Source of the DNA: Streptomyces sp. ISL-36
GTDB lineage: Bacteria > Actinomycetota > Actinomycetes > Streptomycetales > Streptomycetaceae
NCBI RefSeq assembly: GCF_018614205.1
Contig: NZ_JAGGOS010000013.1
Coordinates: 62,001 to 126,000, forward strand
Reading direction: 5' to 3'
Length of the DNA: 64,000 nt
Shown here: piece after piece, positions 26,775 to 35,288 of the stretch
Numbering within the stretch: the stretch's first letter is position 1
Layout: every line of letters begins with the position of its first letter
Program-made: the position numbers and the translations under genes
The notes under the pieces: generated by a model
Told to the model about the DNA's origin: nothing
What the model saw: only the letters and a program-made list of their open reading frames with translations
Database searches by the model: none

Positions 26775-28190
26775 ATGTCCGTTGGTTCGGTTGGCGACGA
26801 GGTCCGCGCGGAACAGGCAGGGCCGCAGCAGAGCCTCGGTACCGCCGCCGCGCGGAACCTGGCGACCACGACCAAGTCGGCGCCGCAGATGCAGGAGATC
26901 ACCTCGCGGTGGCTGCTGCGGATGCTGCCATGGGTTCAGGTGCAGGGCGGCACGTACCGGGTGAACCGGAGGCTCAGCTACGCCGTGGGTGACGGCCGCG
27001 TCACCTTCGTGCAGACCGGCGAGCGGGTCGCGGTCATCCCCGCGGAGCTCGGCGAACTTCCCGCCCTGCGCGGATACGACGACGAGGAGGCCCTCGCCGA
27101 GCTGGCCTCACGCTGCCGGCAGCGGGAGTACGCGGCCGGAGAGGTGATCGCCACCGCCGGCGAGCCCACCGACCGGGTCCACCTCCTGGCCCACGGAAAG
27201 GTGGAGCAGATCGGCGAGGGGCCGTACGGCGACGAGACGGTCCTCGAAGTCCTGGCCGACGGGGCGTACTTCGGCGACAGTTCGCTGACGCACGAGGACG
27301 CCACCTGGGAGTGGACCGCGCGCGCGGCCACCACCTGCACGGTCCTCGAACTCACCCGCGACGACGTGCGCAACCTCGCCGAGCGCGCGACCTCGCTCGG
27401 CGCCCACCTCGCGGGCGTCGCCGCCCTGCCCCACCAGCGCACCAACAAGTACGGCGAGGCCGCGATCGACCTCTCCGCAGGCCACGTCGGCGAGGCGCTC
27501 GTCCCGCACACGTACGTGGACTACGATGCCTCGCCCCGCGAGTACGAACTGTCCGTCGCCCAGACCGTGCTGAAGGTCCACAGCAGGGTCGCCGACCTCT
27601 ACAACCAGCCGATGAACCAGACCGAGCAGCAGTTGCGGCTCACGGTCGAGGCGCTGCGCGAGCGCCAGGAGCACGAGCTGGTCAACAACAGGGAGTTCGG
27701 CCTCCTCTCCAACTGCGACTACGGACAGCGGCTCCAGCCGCACGACGGCGTGCCCAGCCCCGACGACATGGACGAGCTCCTCTCCCGTCGCCGTGGCTCC
27801 AAGATGTTCCTCGCCCACCCGCGGGCCATCGCCGCCTTCGGACGCGAGTGCAACCGGCGCGGTCTGGTCCCCGAGTCCATCGAGATCAACGGCAACCGGA
27901 TCCCCACCTGGCGCGGGGTGCCGATCTACCCGTGCAACAAGATCCCGATCTCGGACGCCCGCACGACCTCCATCATCTGTATGCGTACGGGCGAGTCCGA
28001 CCAGGGCGTGATCGGCCTGCACCAGACCGGGATCCCGGACGAGATCGAACCGAGCCTGTCCGTCCGCTTCATGGGCATCGATGAGCAGGCGATCATCTCC
28101 TACCTGGTCACGGCCTACTACTCGGCCGCGGTGCTCGTCCCGGACGCGCTCGGCGTCCTGGAGAACGTGGAGGTCAGCCGCTGGCGCTGA
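26775..28190 (+). CDS. eshA: Family 2B encapsulin shell protein with cNMP-binding domain (EshA-like)
   Basis: A 471-residue protein with an HK97-like shell fold split by a cyclic-nucleotide-binding domain (about residues 95-205). That domain has a phosphate-cassette-like [19 protein letters not shown], with FGD rather than the classic FGE. The C-terminal half ([20 protein letters not shown] ... [15 protein letters not shown]) is typical of family 2 encapsulins. EshA was first described as a Streptomyces sporulation/secondary-metabolism protein, and related proteins form about 24-nm shells. The start has GAGGGAG upstream. The next gene, a polyprenyl synthase, is the expected cargo class for this family. 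Confidence 0.9.
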   Translation: MSVGSVGDEVRAEQAGPQQSLGTAAARNLATTTKSAPQMQEITSRWLLRMLPWVQVQGGTYRVNRRLSYAVGDGRVTFVQTGERVAVIPAELGELPALRGYDDEEALAELASRCRQREYAAGEVIATAGEPTDRVHLLAHGKVEQIGEGPYGDETVLEVLADGAYFGDSSLTHEDATWEWTARAATTCTVLELTRDDVRNLAERATSLGAHLAGVAALPHQRTNKYGEAAIDLSAGHVGEALVPHTYVDYDASPREYELSVAQTVLKVHSRVADLYNQPMNQTEQQLRLTVEALRERQEHELVNNREFGLLSNCDYGQRLQPHDGVPSPDDMDELLSRRRGSKMFLAHPRAIAAFGRECNRRGLVPESIEINGNRIPTWRGVPIYPCNKIPISDARTTSIICMRTGESDQGVIGLHQTGIPDEIEPSLSVRFMGIDEQAIISYLVTAYYSAAVLVPDALGVLENVEVSRWR

Positions 28191-28203
28191 CCCGGTGAGC
28201 GGG

Positions 28204-28230
28204 GGCGGGGGCCCCGAACCGGCCCCCGCC
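28204..28230 (+). other. Intercistronic hairpin between encapsulin and prenyl synthase
   Basis: A 10-bp perfect stem (28204-28213 with 28221-28230) and 7-base loop lies 14 bp after the encapsulin stop. It could be a partial terminator or an mRNA stabiliser that makes shell protein more abundant than enzyme. Confidence 0.6.
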
Positions 28231-28272
28231 ACGACCGCCCCACGCCGAGCCCGGAGAGGAAGAGGGAAGACC

Positions 28273-29322
28273 GTGACCATGACCCGTGCGGATGCCGCCG
28301 TCGACAGCCAGGGCGCCGTGGCCCTCCTCGATCAGACGCGTAGCGTCGTCCACCCCCAACTGCGCGCGACGGTGGAGTCGTTGCCGGGCTCCATACGGAG
28401 AGTGGCGATGTACCACTTCGGCTGGGAGCACGCCGACGGCTCCCCGGCCGCCGGGCAGACGGGGAAGGCGATCCGGCCCGCGCTGGTGCTCGCCGCAGCC
28501 CGGGCGCTCGGCGGTGATCCGGCCCCGGCGGTGCGGGCGGCCGCCGCGGTGGAGCTGGCGCACAACTTCACCCTGCTCCACGACGACATCGTGGACGAGG
28601 ACCCGACCCGCCGTCACCGGCCGACGGCATGGACCGTGTTCGGCACCCCGGACGCGCTGGTCGCGGGGGACGCGATGCTCGCGCTCGCCCTGCGGCTGCT
28701 CGCCGAGGACGGCCACCCGGCTTCGGCCGCCGCCTCGGCCCGGCTCGCCGCGTGTGTCATCGAGCTGTGCGCCGGTCAGCAGGCGGACTGCGCGTTCGAG
28801 CGGCGCGGACCGCACGAGGTCTCGCTGGACGAATGCCTCGCGATGGCCACCGCCAAGACGGGCGCGCTGCTGGGGTGCGCCTGCGCCGTGGGCGCGCTGT
28901 ACGCGGGCGCGGGGGAGGAGGAGGTCGCGGCGTTGGACGCGTTCGGCCGGGAGGCCGGGCTCGCGTTCCAGCTCATCGACGACCTGATCGGGATCTGGGG
29001 CGATCCGGAGCGCACGGGCAAGCCGTCCGGTGCCGATCTCGTCGCCCGCAAGAAGTCGCTGCCGGTGGTGGCGGCGCTCGCCTCGGGGACCGAGGCGGGG
29101 GAGGAGCTGGCCGCGCTGTACGCCCGTACGACGCTCGACGCCCGGGCGGTACGGGCGGCGGCGGACGCGGTCGAGCGGGCGGGGGGCCGGGACTGGGCGC
29201 AGACCCAGGCGGCCGACCGGATGGGCCGGGCCGTGCAGCAGCTCTCCCGTGCGGTCCCGGATCTGGCGGCCGCGGGGGATCTGCTGGCCCTCGCGGAGTT
29301 CGTCACCCGGCGCACCCGCTGA
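28273..29322 (+). CDS. Polyprenyl diphosphate synthase, likely encapsulin cargo
   Basis: A 349-residue all-helical prenyl transferase that condenses isopentenyl diphosphate with an allylic diphosphate. The first aspartate-rich motif DDIVDED is at 104-110, the second is DDLIGIWGD, and the KAIRPALVL substrate loop is near residue 65. The GTG start follows GAGGGAAGA. It sits 82 bp after the encapsulin gene on the same strand; polyprenyl transferases are one of the cargo classes reported for family 2 encapsulins. The chain length of the product is not predictable. An earlier in-frame GTG at 28195 would add a disordered N-terminus. Confidence 0.9.
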   Translation: MTMTRADAAVDSQGAVALLDQTRSVVHPQLRATVESLPGSIRRVAMYHFGWEHADGSPAAGQTGKAIRPALVLAAARALGGDPAPAVRAAAAVELAHNFTLLHDDIVDEDPTRRHRPTAWTVFGTPDALVAGDAMLALALRLLAEDGHPASAAASARLAACVIELCAGQQADCAFERRGPHEVSLDECLAMATAKTGALLGCACAVGALYAGAGEEEVAALDAFGREAGLAFQLIDDLIGIWGDPERTGKPSGADLVARKKSLPVVAALASGTEAGEELAALYARTTLDARAVRAAADAVERAGGRDWAQTQAADRMGRAVQQLSRAVPDLAAAGDLLALAEFVTRRTR

Positions 29323-29329
29323 GGCTCGG

Positions 29330-29905
29330 TCAGGACCGGGGCACGATCCGGGTCACGACGGTTTCGATCAGGTCGTCCAGGTCCCCGTCGGAGAGAAGGC
29401 CGGGGACCGTGAGGTGGTCCAGGAGCAGTCCGGTGAGGGCGAAGTAGAGAAGCCGGACCGTGTCGCCGTCGCCCGGCAGGCCGGAGTCGAGATGGAAGCG
29501 GACGTTCTGGTCGAGGTCGGCGCGGAGCACCGAGGTGAGCTGGCTGCGCAGTTCGGGGCGGCGGGTGGCCTCCAGGCGGAGCTCGAAGAGCCCCAGATAG
29601 CAGGTGCGCTCGGCCGCCATCCGGCGCGCGAGCCACCGCATCAGCTCCACGACCAGCTCCCGGCTGGGCTCGGGCCGCATCGCGGTGTCCATGGAGTCGG
29701 GGTCAGGGGTCAGCCGTACGAAGATGCGGTCCGCGACCTGGGAGAGCAGGTGGTCCCGGTCGGTGAAGTAGTTGGACGAGGTGCCTGTGGGGACACCCGC
29801 CCGGGAGTCGACCGCGCGAAAGGTCAGACCGCGGGCCCCCTCGTCCGCGAGCACCTCGATCGCGGCGTCGAGCAGGGCCGCTCGGCGCTCGGGGTTCCGT
29901 GCCAT
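29330..29905 (-). CDS. TetR-family regulator
   Basis: A 191-residue repressor from ATG 29905. The N-terminal HTH (residues about 8-52) has GLTFRAVDSRAGVPTGTSSN followed by YFTDRDHLL. The C-terminal domain is of the TetR_C type. It is divergent from a reductase-like gene, and a long inverted repeat in the gap is the likely shared operator. It converges on the prenyl synthase, with 7 bp between stops. Confidence 0.88.
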   Translation of the reverse strand: MARNPERRAALLDAAIEVLADEGARGLTFRAVDSRAGVPTGTSSNYFTDRDHLLSQVADRIFVRLTPDPDSMDTAMRPEPSRELVVELMRWLARRMAAERTCYLGLFELRLEATRRPELRSQLTSVLRADLDQNVRFHLDSGLPGDGDTVRLLYFALTGLLLDHLTVPGLLSDGDLDDLIETVVTRIVPRS

Positions 29906-29952
29906 CCCAGGCTCCTTCCATCCCCTTCGGGATCTCTTCGAAAATAGGTCTT

Positions 29953-29996
29953 GCGCAACCACTACAGCTGAAGCACTATAACTGTCGTGGTTGCGC
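29953..29996. promoter_or_regulatory. Inverted-repeat operator between TetR and reductase genes
   Basis: GCGCAACCACTACAG (29953-29967) pairs with 29982-29996 at 14 of 15 positions across a 14-base AT-rich spacer that holds TATAAC. The size and position suit two TetR dimers or one large site controlling both divergent genes. Confidence 0.7.
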
Positions 29997-30030
29997 TCGC
30001 AGCCCACTTTCCCTGACGAAGAGGACCGGT

Positions 30031-30618
30031 TTGCGCAAGCTCACCTATTTCATCGCCTGCACCATCGACGGCTTCATCGGTGACCCGAAGGGCGATGCCA
30101 CGTCCACGTACGGTTACGTGGCCGGCGAGTACCTGGACTTCCTGAAGACCGAGTACCCGGAGACCATCGCCGCCCCCGGGTGGCCCGTGGTCGGTCTCGA
30201 TCCCGACTCCGAGAACCAGCACTTCGACACCGTGATCCAGGGCCTGAACTCGTACCGGATCGGCCTGGACGTCGGTGTCACCAGCCCCTACCGCCATCTG
30301 CGGGAGCTGGTCGCGACCCGCTCACTGACCGAGTCGCCGGACCCGAACGTCGAGCTGATCGCCGACGACCTGGTCGGCCGGGTCCGCGAGCTCAAGGCCG
30401 AGGACGGCGCGCTCGACATCTGGCTCTGCGGCGGCTCCACGATCGCCGGCGAACTCATCGACGAGATCGACGAGCTGATCATCAAGACGTATCCGCAGGT
30501 GTACGGCTCCGGCATGCCGATGTTCGGCACCGACTTCGCGGTCCGTGACTTCGAGCTCGGGGCGGTTCGCACCTTCGACAACGGCGTGCTCGTCCGTACG
30601 TACACCAGGAAGCGGTGA
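30031..30618 (+). CDS. Dihydrofolate-reductase-fold protein (RibD C-terminal type)
   Basis: A 195-residue protein of the RibD_C/DHFR-like superfamily. The N-terminus RKLTYFIACTIDGFIG and a later LCGGSTIAGELIDE (the NADPH-binding GG turn) are characteristic. The start is a TTG with GAGGA 7 bp upstream; there is no ATG or GTG nearby. The gene is divergent from its likely TetR repressor. The substrate is unknown; members are often annotated only as deaminase/reductase. Confidence 0.87.
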   Translation: MRKLTYFIACTIDGFIGDPKGDATSTYGYVAGEYLDFLKTEYPETIAAPGWPVVGLDPDSENQHFDTVIQGLNSYRIGLDVGVTSPYRHLRELVATRSLTESPDPNVELIADDLVGRVRELKAEDGALDIWLCGGSTIAGELIDEIDELIIKTYPQVYGSGMPMFGTDFAVRDFELGAVRTFDNGVLVRTYTRKR

Positions 30619-30645
30619 CAATGGGGCCGCTCTACCCTTGAGGGT

Positions 30646-30972
30646 ATGGGCAGCCAAGGACTTCACACGGGCCACGATCCCCAGGCCGAGCCGGTCTGCC
30701 CGGCCTGTGGTCGGCCCGTGGGCACGGTCATCAAGCGGCACAAGGTCCTCGGGGCCTGGGTGCCGTTCTGGGAGGCGCGACCCTGCGCCAACCCGGCATG
30801 CGAACTCTTCGGCAGGAAAGCCGACGGCTCGGTCCCCGAGAGGGCGGGGGAGCAGGAGAGTCCGCCGGCCGCGGAGCCTTCGGAGGGCCACGCGCCGGAG
30901 GGTGCGGAAGCCACTAGCACGCACGTGACCGGCAAGAACGGCGAGACCGGGAGAAGTCCGGCCTCTGGGTGA
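30646..30972 (+). CDS. Small zinc-ribbon-like protein
   Basis: A 108-residue protein with two pairs of cysteines (CPACG near residue 18, CANPAC near residue 47) that look like a zinc ribbon, then a Glu/Pro/Ala-rich disordered tail. GAGGG precedes the ATG. I recognise no function. It follows the reductase after 27 bp and may be cotranscribed. Confidence 0.65.
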   Translation: MGSQGLHTGHDPQAEPVCPACGRPVGTVIKRHKVLGAWVPFWEARPCANPACELFGRKADGSVPERAGEQESPPAAEPSEGHAPEGAEATSTHVTGKNGETGRSPASG

Positions 30973-31014
30973 CCGGCCGCGCGCAGGAGTCGGTCAGGCC
31001 GCTACAGTCCGCGC

Positions 31015-31434
31015 ATGTCATCGGAGTCGACGGAAGTCTGGACCGGCTGGTACCGGGATCGCAGCGGCGCGGAAGCGATCGTGATCACGGCGGGCGGGGG
31101 CCGGGTGTCCACCCGCATCAGGGGAATCGAGTACACGGGCGCGAGCTTCGCCACCCTGTGCACGGCGCGAGAGGGGGGCGAGGCCCTCACCGGCTGCGTA
31201 CTGGAGTGGGATCTGCCGCTTCCCGTCGTCCTGGACGGCGCGGCCGAGCAGGCCACTCTCAGCTGTCTGCTGACGCTCGGTGAGCGCGTGGATCTGAGCC
31301 TCACGCTGCACTACGCCGGCGCGGCCTTCGCGTCGGGCATCGCCGGGGGCGACTTCGACGAGGCCCTGGAACGGGTCAAGCGTCAGCTGCCGGCCGGGGC
31401 CGAGTTCGGCCGCCGGCTGCCCCAGGCGGCCTGA
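31015..31434 (+). CDS. Conserved Streptomyces protein of unknown function
   Basis: A 139-residue soluble protein, mostly predicted beta strand, with no signal peptide or membrane segment. It opens with EVWTGWYRDRSGAEA and ends in an amphipathic helix (DEALERVKRQL). I do not recognise a characterised family. It converges on the snapalysin gene across a terminator hairpin. Confidence 0.7.
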   Translation: MSSESTEVWTGWYRDRSGAEAIVITAGGGRVSTRIRGIEYTGASFATLCTAREGGEALTGCVLEWDLPLPVVLDGAAEQATLSCLLTLGERVDLSLTLHYAGAAFASGIAGGDFDEALERVKRQLPAGAEFGRRLPQAA

Positions 31435-31491
31435 CGTCCCGGGCGGCGCGCCCCGCGACAGTACGGACCCCCTTCCGGCCCGAACCCCGGA

Positions 31492-31527
31492 CCCCCTCCG
31501 GGCCCCGGTTTCCGGACCCGGAGGGGG
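31492..31527. terminator. Hairpin between convergent genes
   Basis: CCCCCTCCGGG...CCGG (31492-31508) pairs with 31512-31527, with one bulge, in the 139-bp gap between the unknown protein and snpA. Confidence 0.7.
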
Positions 31528-31573
31528 CGATTCTCCGCGCCGTCCGGAGGGCGGGCGCCCCCCGGTCGTCGCG

Positions 31574-32242
31574 TCAGGAGGTCTTGAAGGCCGAGGCCAG
31601 GCCGTAGCGCCACAGCTGGTCGACGCGGGCGCGCTCCCGGGAGTCCGGCTGGGCGTTCTGGCAGGAGGTGCCCGGGCCGCCACCGGACATCAGCTCGCTG
31701 CACGGGCCCGAGTAGTGGTCCGGGAGGCCGAGGACGTGCCCGGTCTCGTGGGCGGTGACGCGGGTCGAGTTGTACTGCTGGTTCTGGCGGTAGTCGAGGA
31801 AGATGTAGCCGCTGCCGTGGCCGTCGGTGCTGGCGTACGAGCCGCGGGAGTCGTTGCCCTCGTAGTAACGGAAGTCCGGGTTGCTGCCCTCCACCAGACG
31901 TACGTTGACCACCGAGCTGTTCCATATCTGGGTGCTACGGGCGATCTGGGTGCGGAACGTGGGGGCGTTGGCCGCGCTGTAGACGACGGTGACGGCGGCC
32001 GCACCCGGGTTGGCGGCCCGCTTCTCGGCCACGGACTTCATGACGGCCTCGAAGAACGCCTTGTTGGCCTTGGCCTCTTCGGCGGATCCGGCGTAGGCCG
32101 CATAGCCGGAAGGCGCCGTGGCCGAGGTGGCCGAGGCGGCAGGGGCGGCCGAGGCGGTGGGGGCGGCGACGCCGAGCGCGGCGGCGAGGCCGAGTCCGAC
32201 GGTCGCGGCGAGCGAGGCGGTGAGGACCTTGGGGTGTCTCAT
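31574..32242 (-). CDS. snpA: Snapalysin family small neutral metalloprotease
   Basis: A secreted zinc protease of 222 residues. The signal peptide runs to about residue 32 (ending TASA) and is followed by a pro-region. The catalytic motif [11 protein letters not shown] (HExxHxxGxxD) is near residue 164, followed by a PCSELMSGG Met-turn and a Cys pair likely forming a disulfide. This is the M7 family, specific to Streptomyces and relatives. It is divergent from a LysR regulator, the standard snpA/snpR arrangement. Confidence 0.92.
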   Translation of the reverse strand: MRHPKVLTASLAATVGLGLAAALGVAAPTASAAPAASATSATAPSGYAAYAGSAEEAKANKAFFEAVMKSVAEKRAANPGAAAVTVVYSAANAPTFRTQIARSTQIWNSSVVNVRLVEGSNPDFRYYEGNDSRGSYASTDGHGSGYIFLDYRQNQQYNSTRVTAHETGHVLGLPDHYSGPCSELMSGGGPGTSCQNAQPDSRERARVDQLWRYGLASAFKTS

Positions 32243-32441
32243 GGGGGGGCTCCTCCTGATCGGTTGGAGAGAGTGTCGGGGGAGCCGGGCCCGCCGCGGA
32301 TGATGGCAGCAGGCGATAGCGTGAGCACATCAGCACCGCGCGGACGCCAGCCCCGTCCTCCGTCAACACCCCATGGAACTAAGGAGATTGGCGAGGCTCG
32401 GGTGTCTGGTGCGACCCAGGGTGCCGTCCTACCCTCGGGGC

Positions 32442-33398
32442 ATGGAGCTGGAGGTGAGGCATCTGCGCGCGCTCTGCGCCATCGCGGACACGGGCAGTCT
32501 GCACAAGGCGGCGCGCCAACTGGGCGTGAGCCAACCCTCGTTGACGACCCAGCTGCGCCGGATCGAGAACGCGCTGGGCGCCGAGCTCTTCGCGCGCGGC
32601 CGCACCGGCTGCCGGCCCACGCCCCTGGGCCGATCGGTCCTCAGCAGGGCGCGGCCGCTCGTCGACCAGATGGCCACGCTGATCACCGAGACCCGGGCCG
32701 CGGCCGCCCGCGCCGACGGACCGCTGCTCCGCGTCGGATCGACCGCAAGCCGTGCCCTGCCGGGGTGGCTGCGCCGACTGCGCCAGGGGCGCCCCGGCAC
32801 GGACATCGCGCTCCACATGGACGTCTCCGCCAACGCGCTGTTGCGGTCGGTCGCGGCCGGCCAGCTGGACGTGGCCTTCGTCCATGAGGTGGAGGGGTGC
32901 CCGTTGCGGGTGCCCGAGGGACTTCAGGAGCGGGTCCTGGTGGAACGGGAGCCCCAGTTCATCTCGATGGCCCGGGACCATCCGGCCGCCGGCCGGCCCG
33001 TGGTGGAGCTGACCGACCTCGCCGAGGACCGCTGGATGGTGGACCCCACGGTGGACGGCGAGTGGGACGGGCTCCGGCGCGTCCTGGCAGCGGCGGGCAT
33101 CGACCCTCCGCTCCTGCACGGCGACTACCACACGGCGGCAGCCCTGATCGTCCTCGGTGAGGCCGTGGCACCCTGTCAGCCGACGTCCGGCCCCCGCGAG
33201 GACATGGCGATCCGCCCGCTGCGGGACGATCCGCTCGCGGTACGCCTGCTGCTGTACGCCCGCCGCGGGGCGCCGCTGGACCCGCTGTACGCCGATCTCG
33301 CGGCGGCGTACCGGGAGGCGGCCCTGCGGGCGGCACCGTACCGGCAGTGGCTCCGGCTGCACGGGATGTCGGTGGGGCCGGGCATGATGACGGTATGA
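32442..33398 (+). CDS. snpR: LysR-family regulator of snapalysin (SnpR-like)
   Basis: A 318-residue LysR-type activator. The N-terminal wHTH includes GSLHKAARQLGVSQPSLTTQ (residues 19-38), followed by a substrate-binding domain. It starts 199 bp from divergent snpA and is expected to activate it by binding in that gap. Its stop overlaps the next gene by 4 bp (ATGA), so three genes (this one, the unknown protein and a GNAT enzyme) form one operon. Confidence 0.87.
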   Translation: MELEVRHLRALCAIADTGSLHKAARQLGVSQPSLTTQLRRIENALGAELFARGRTGCRPTPLGRSVLSRARPLVDQMATLITETRAAAARADGPLLRVGSTASRALPGWLRRLRQGRPGTDIALHMDVSANALLRSVAAGQLDVAFVHEVEGCPLRVPEGLQERVLVEREPQFISMARDHPAAGRPVVELTDLAEDRWMVDPTVDGEWDGLRRVLAAAGIDPPLLHGDYHTAAALIVLGEAVAPCQPTSGPREDMAIRPLRDDPLAVRLLLYARRGAPLDPLYADLAAAYREAALRAAPYRQWLRLHGMSVGPGMMTV

Positions 33399-33895
33399 CG
33401 GATCTTGTGGACGCGGCGGCGCTCATGACGCTGGCGGAGGGGCACCACGCCCGCACCGCCCGGGCCTTCGGGACGCGGGAGGCAGGTGGCCACCTCGTGA
33501 AGGTGTACGCCATCGAAGCGCCCGGCCGCGCGGTGGGCGAGGCAGAGCTCGCGCCCGCGCTGGGGATCGCGGCGGACCAACTGGCGCTCGGCCGGCGCCG
33601 CGGGTCGCTGGGGCTCGGCGTGGTGATCCTGCACGCGGGCGGCGACGGCGACTACGTCCTCGTCCACAGCTGGATCGAGGGCCACATGTCCCAGCTGGCC
33701 ATCTGGACCGGCCCGGCGGGGCGCACCGAGGAGCTGCGCCCGGGGCGGCAGGGTCTCGCGCCCTGCGTCTGGGAGGCGGCCGTACTGGCGCACGAGCGGG
33801 AGGCGTTCGTACGGCAGGTCCTGGACGGCACGGGCGGGGCGCAGGAGCGCGTCCGGGCGTGGGCGTCGGACGTCGTCGAGGGGGAGCTGCGGTGA
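33395..33895 (+). CDS. Conserved hypothetical protein
   Basis: A 166-residue soluble protein translated from an ATG overlapping the LysR stop. Trp/His-rich strands (VLVHSWIEGHMSQLAIWTG) and a helical C-terminus (AVLAHEREAFVRQVL) are visible. I recognise no domain. It is overlapped by the downstream GNAT gene (GTGA), so the three proteins are coupled. Confidence 0.75.
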   Translation: MTDLVDAAALMTLAEGHHARTARAFGTREAGGHLVKVYAIEAPGRAVGEAELAPALGIAADQLALGRRRGSLGLGVVILHAGGDGDYVLVHSWIEGHMSQLAIWTGPAGRTEELRPGRQGLAPCVWEAAVLAHEREAFVRQVLDGTGGAQERVRAWASDVVEGELR

Positions 33896-34362
33896 GCGCC
33901 GCACGCGTGCGTCACGCGCTGCCCGGCGACATGGAGCGGGTGGCCGAACTGGCCGCCGAACACGCCGCCTACGAGAAGGCCGCGCCGCCGGCCCCGGGCC
34001 TCGCGGACCGTCTGGCCCGCCTGCTGTTCGGCCCCGCCCCGTCCCGTCTGCGCTGCCTGGTCGCCGAACTCCCCGACGGCAGCATCGTCGGCTATGCCAC
34101 CTGCGCCCCCGAACTCTCCACCTGGGACGGCGCCGAGTACCTCCACATGGACTGCCTCTACCTCTCCGAGACCCAACGGGGCCTGGGCCTGGGCCCCCTC
34201 TTCATGACGGCCCTGCGCGCCGAGGCCCGCGCCCTGGGCCTGACCGAGATCCAGTGGCAGACCCCCACCTGGAACGAGGGGGCGATCCGCTTCTACGACC
34301 GTCTCGGCGCCACGTCGAAGCAGAAGCTCCGCTACTCCCTGCCGGTGGGCGACGACCGATGA
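33892..34362 (+). CDS. GNAT family N-acetyltransferase
   Basis: A 156-residue acetyltransferase. Motif A is seen as DCLYLSETQRGLGLGPLFM; the degenerate QRGLGLG is the acetyl-CoA loop, and WNEGAIRFYDRLGA is motif B. The size and sequence resemble diamine/amino-group acetyltransferases. GTG overlaps the previous stop by 4 bp. Confidence 0.87.
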   Translation: MSAARVRHALPGDMERVAELAAEHAAYEKAAPPAPGLADRLARLLFGPAPSRLRCLVAELPDGSIVGYATCAPELSTWDGAEYLHMDCLYLSETQRGLGLGPLFMTALRAEARALGLTEIQWQTPTWNEGAIRFYDRLGATSKQKLRYSLPVGDDR

Positions 34363-34454
34363 CCGCTCGGGTCCGGCGGGTCCGCGCCGGGTGTGTCCGG
34401 TCCGCCCCCGACTCCACCCGAAGCGGCGCCGGTTGCATGTGATCGGATGGACGC

Positions 34455-34997
34455 ATGGACTCACGGACCCTGTACCTGTTCAGCAGCGCAGCCCCGCCGG
34501 TCTTCGACATAGCCCGCGTCATCGAGGAGGCCCAGGCGGACGGCTGGGACGTCTGCCTCGGCCTCACCCCGACCGCCGCCCGCTGGCTGGCCGACTCCCT
34601 CGACGGACTCGCGGTCCTCACCGGGCACCCGGTGCGCTGGGACTACAAGCTGCCCGGGGAGCCCGACGTCTGGCCGGAGGCGGACGCGATCCTCGTCGCG
34701 CCGGCCACGTTCACGACGGTCAACGCGTGGGCGCTCGGGATCACGGACAAATACATCGTCGGCGTCGCAGCGGAAGGCATCGGGAAGCGGATCCCCATGG
34801 TGACGATGCCGTGCCTGAACGACGCCCAGGCCGTCCACCCGCAGTTCGAGCGGTCGGTGGAGACCCTGCGCGGCACCGGAGTGAGCGTGCTCCACGGCGA
34901 AGGCGGTTTCGTGCCGAACCACCCCGGCCAGGGCGATCCGGCGGCGTACCCGTGGCGGCTGGCCCTGGACGCGGTGCTGCGCCCCCACACCGACTGA
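34455..34997 (+). CDS. Flavoprotein-domain protein (PPC decarboxylase-like)
   Basis: A 180-residue Rossmann-like flavoprotein of the HFCD family. The segment VAPATFTTVNAWALGITD matches the substrate-binding ATxNT region, with some changes. Stand-alone members do varied FMN-dependent decarboxylations; the role here is unknown. It ends 29 bp before a strong terminator, just outside the integrated element. Confidence 0.82.
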   Translation: MDSRTLYLFSSAAPPVFDIARVIEEAQADGWDVCLGLTPTAARWLADSLDGLAVLTGHPVRWDYKLPGEPDVWPEADAILVAPATFTTVNAWALGITDKYIVGVAAEGIGKRIPMVTMPCLNDAQAVHPQFERSVETLRGTGVSVLHGEGGFVPNHPGQGDPAAYPWRLALDAVLRPHTD

Positions 34998-35025
34998 CCC
35001 GAGCCACGTGGAGCATGCGAAAGGC

Positions 35026-35060
35026 GAACGGCCCCACCATCAGGGATGGTCGGGCCGTTC
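35026..35060 (+). terminator. Terminator after the flavoprotein gene
   Basis: Arms 35026-35041 and 35045-35060 are complementary at 15 of 16 positions, with a 3-base loop. Confidence 0.8.
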
Positions 35061-35111
35061 GTTCTCACCGTCCGAGCTGCGTTGCAGCGTCGGGAGGGAA
35101 GGCAGCCTGAG

Positions 35112-35130
35112 TCAGGCCTTCTTCGTCTCC
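35112..35130. repeat. attL: Left attachment site: duplicated 3' end of sodN
   Basis: TCAGGCCTTCTTCGTCTCC is identical to bases 43902-43920, which encode the last residues (ETKKA) and stop codon of sodN. After one mismatch the next two bases also match. Here the sequence has no gene attached. This is the signature left when an element integrates into the 3' end of a gene and restores it. Confidence 0.85.
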
Positions 35131-35288
35131 TAGTAATGGGCCGGTTGGGTGACCGGCGGCTATGGTGGCCGCAGGTCGTTGACCGGGCCTTTTGCTGATG
35201 ACTGGCGATGGGGTGCGACGGTCTCAATCGGGTGTCCTGCGGACTCTGTGCGGACTGCTGCGGCGCTCTGCCGCCGGAGTAGCTTGGG

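Noticed and set aside
35112..35130. Treating the 19-bp sodN-tail match as chance or as a tRNA-type att site
   Set aside because: A 19-bp exact match ending at a stop codon beside an integrase remnant is too specific for chance, and no tRNA gene lies at either end.
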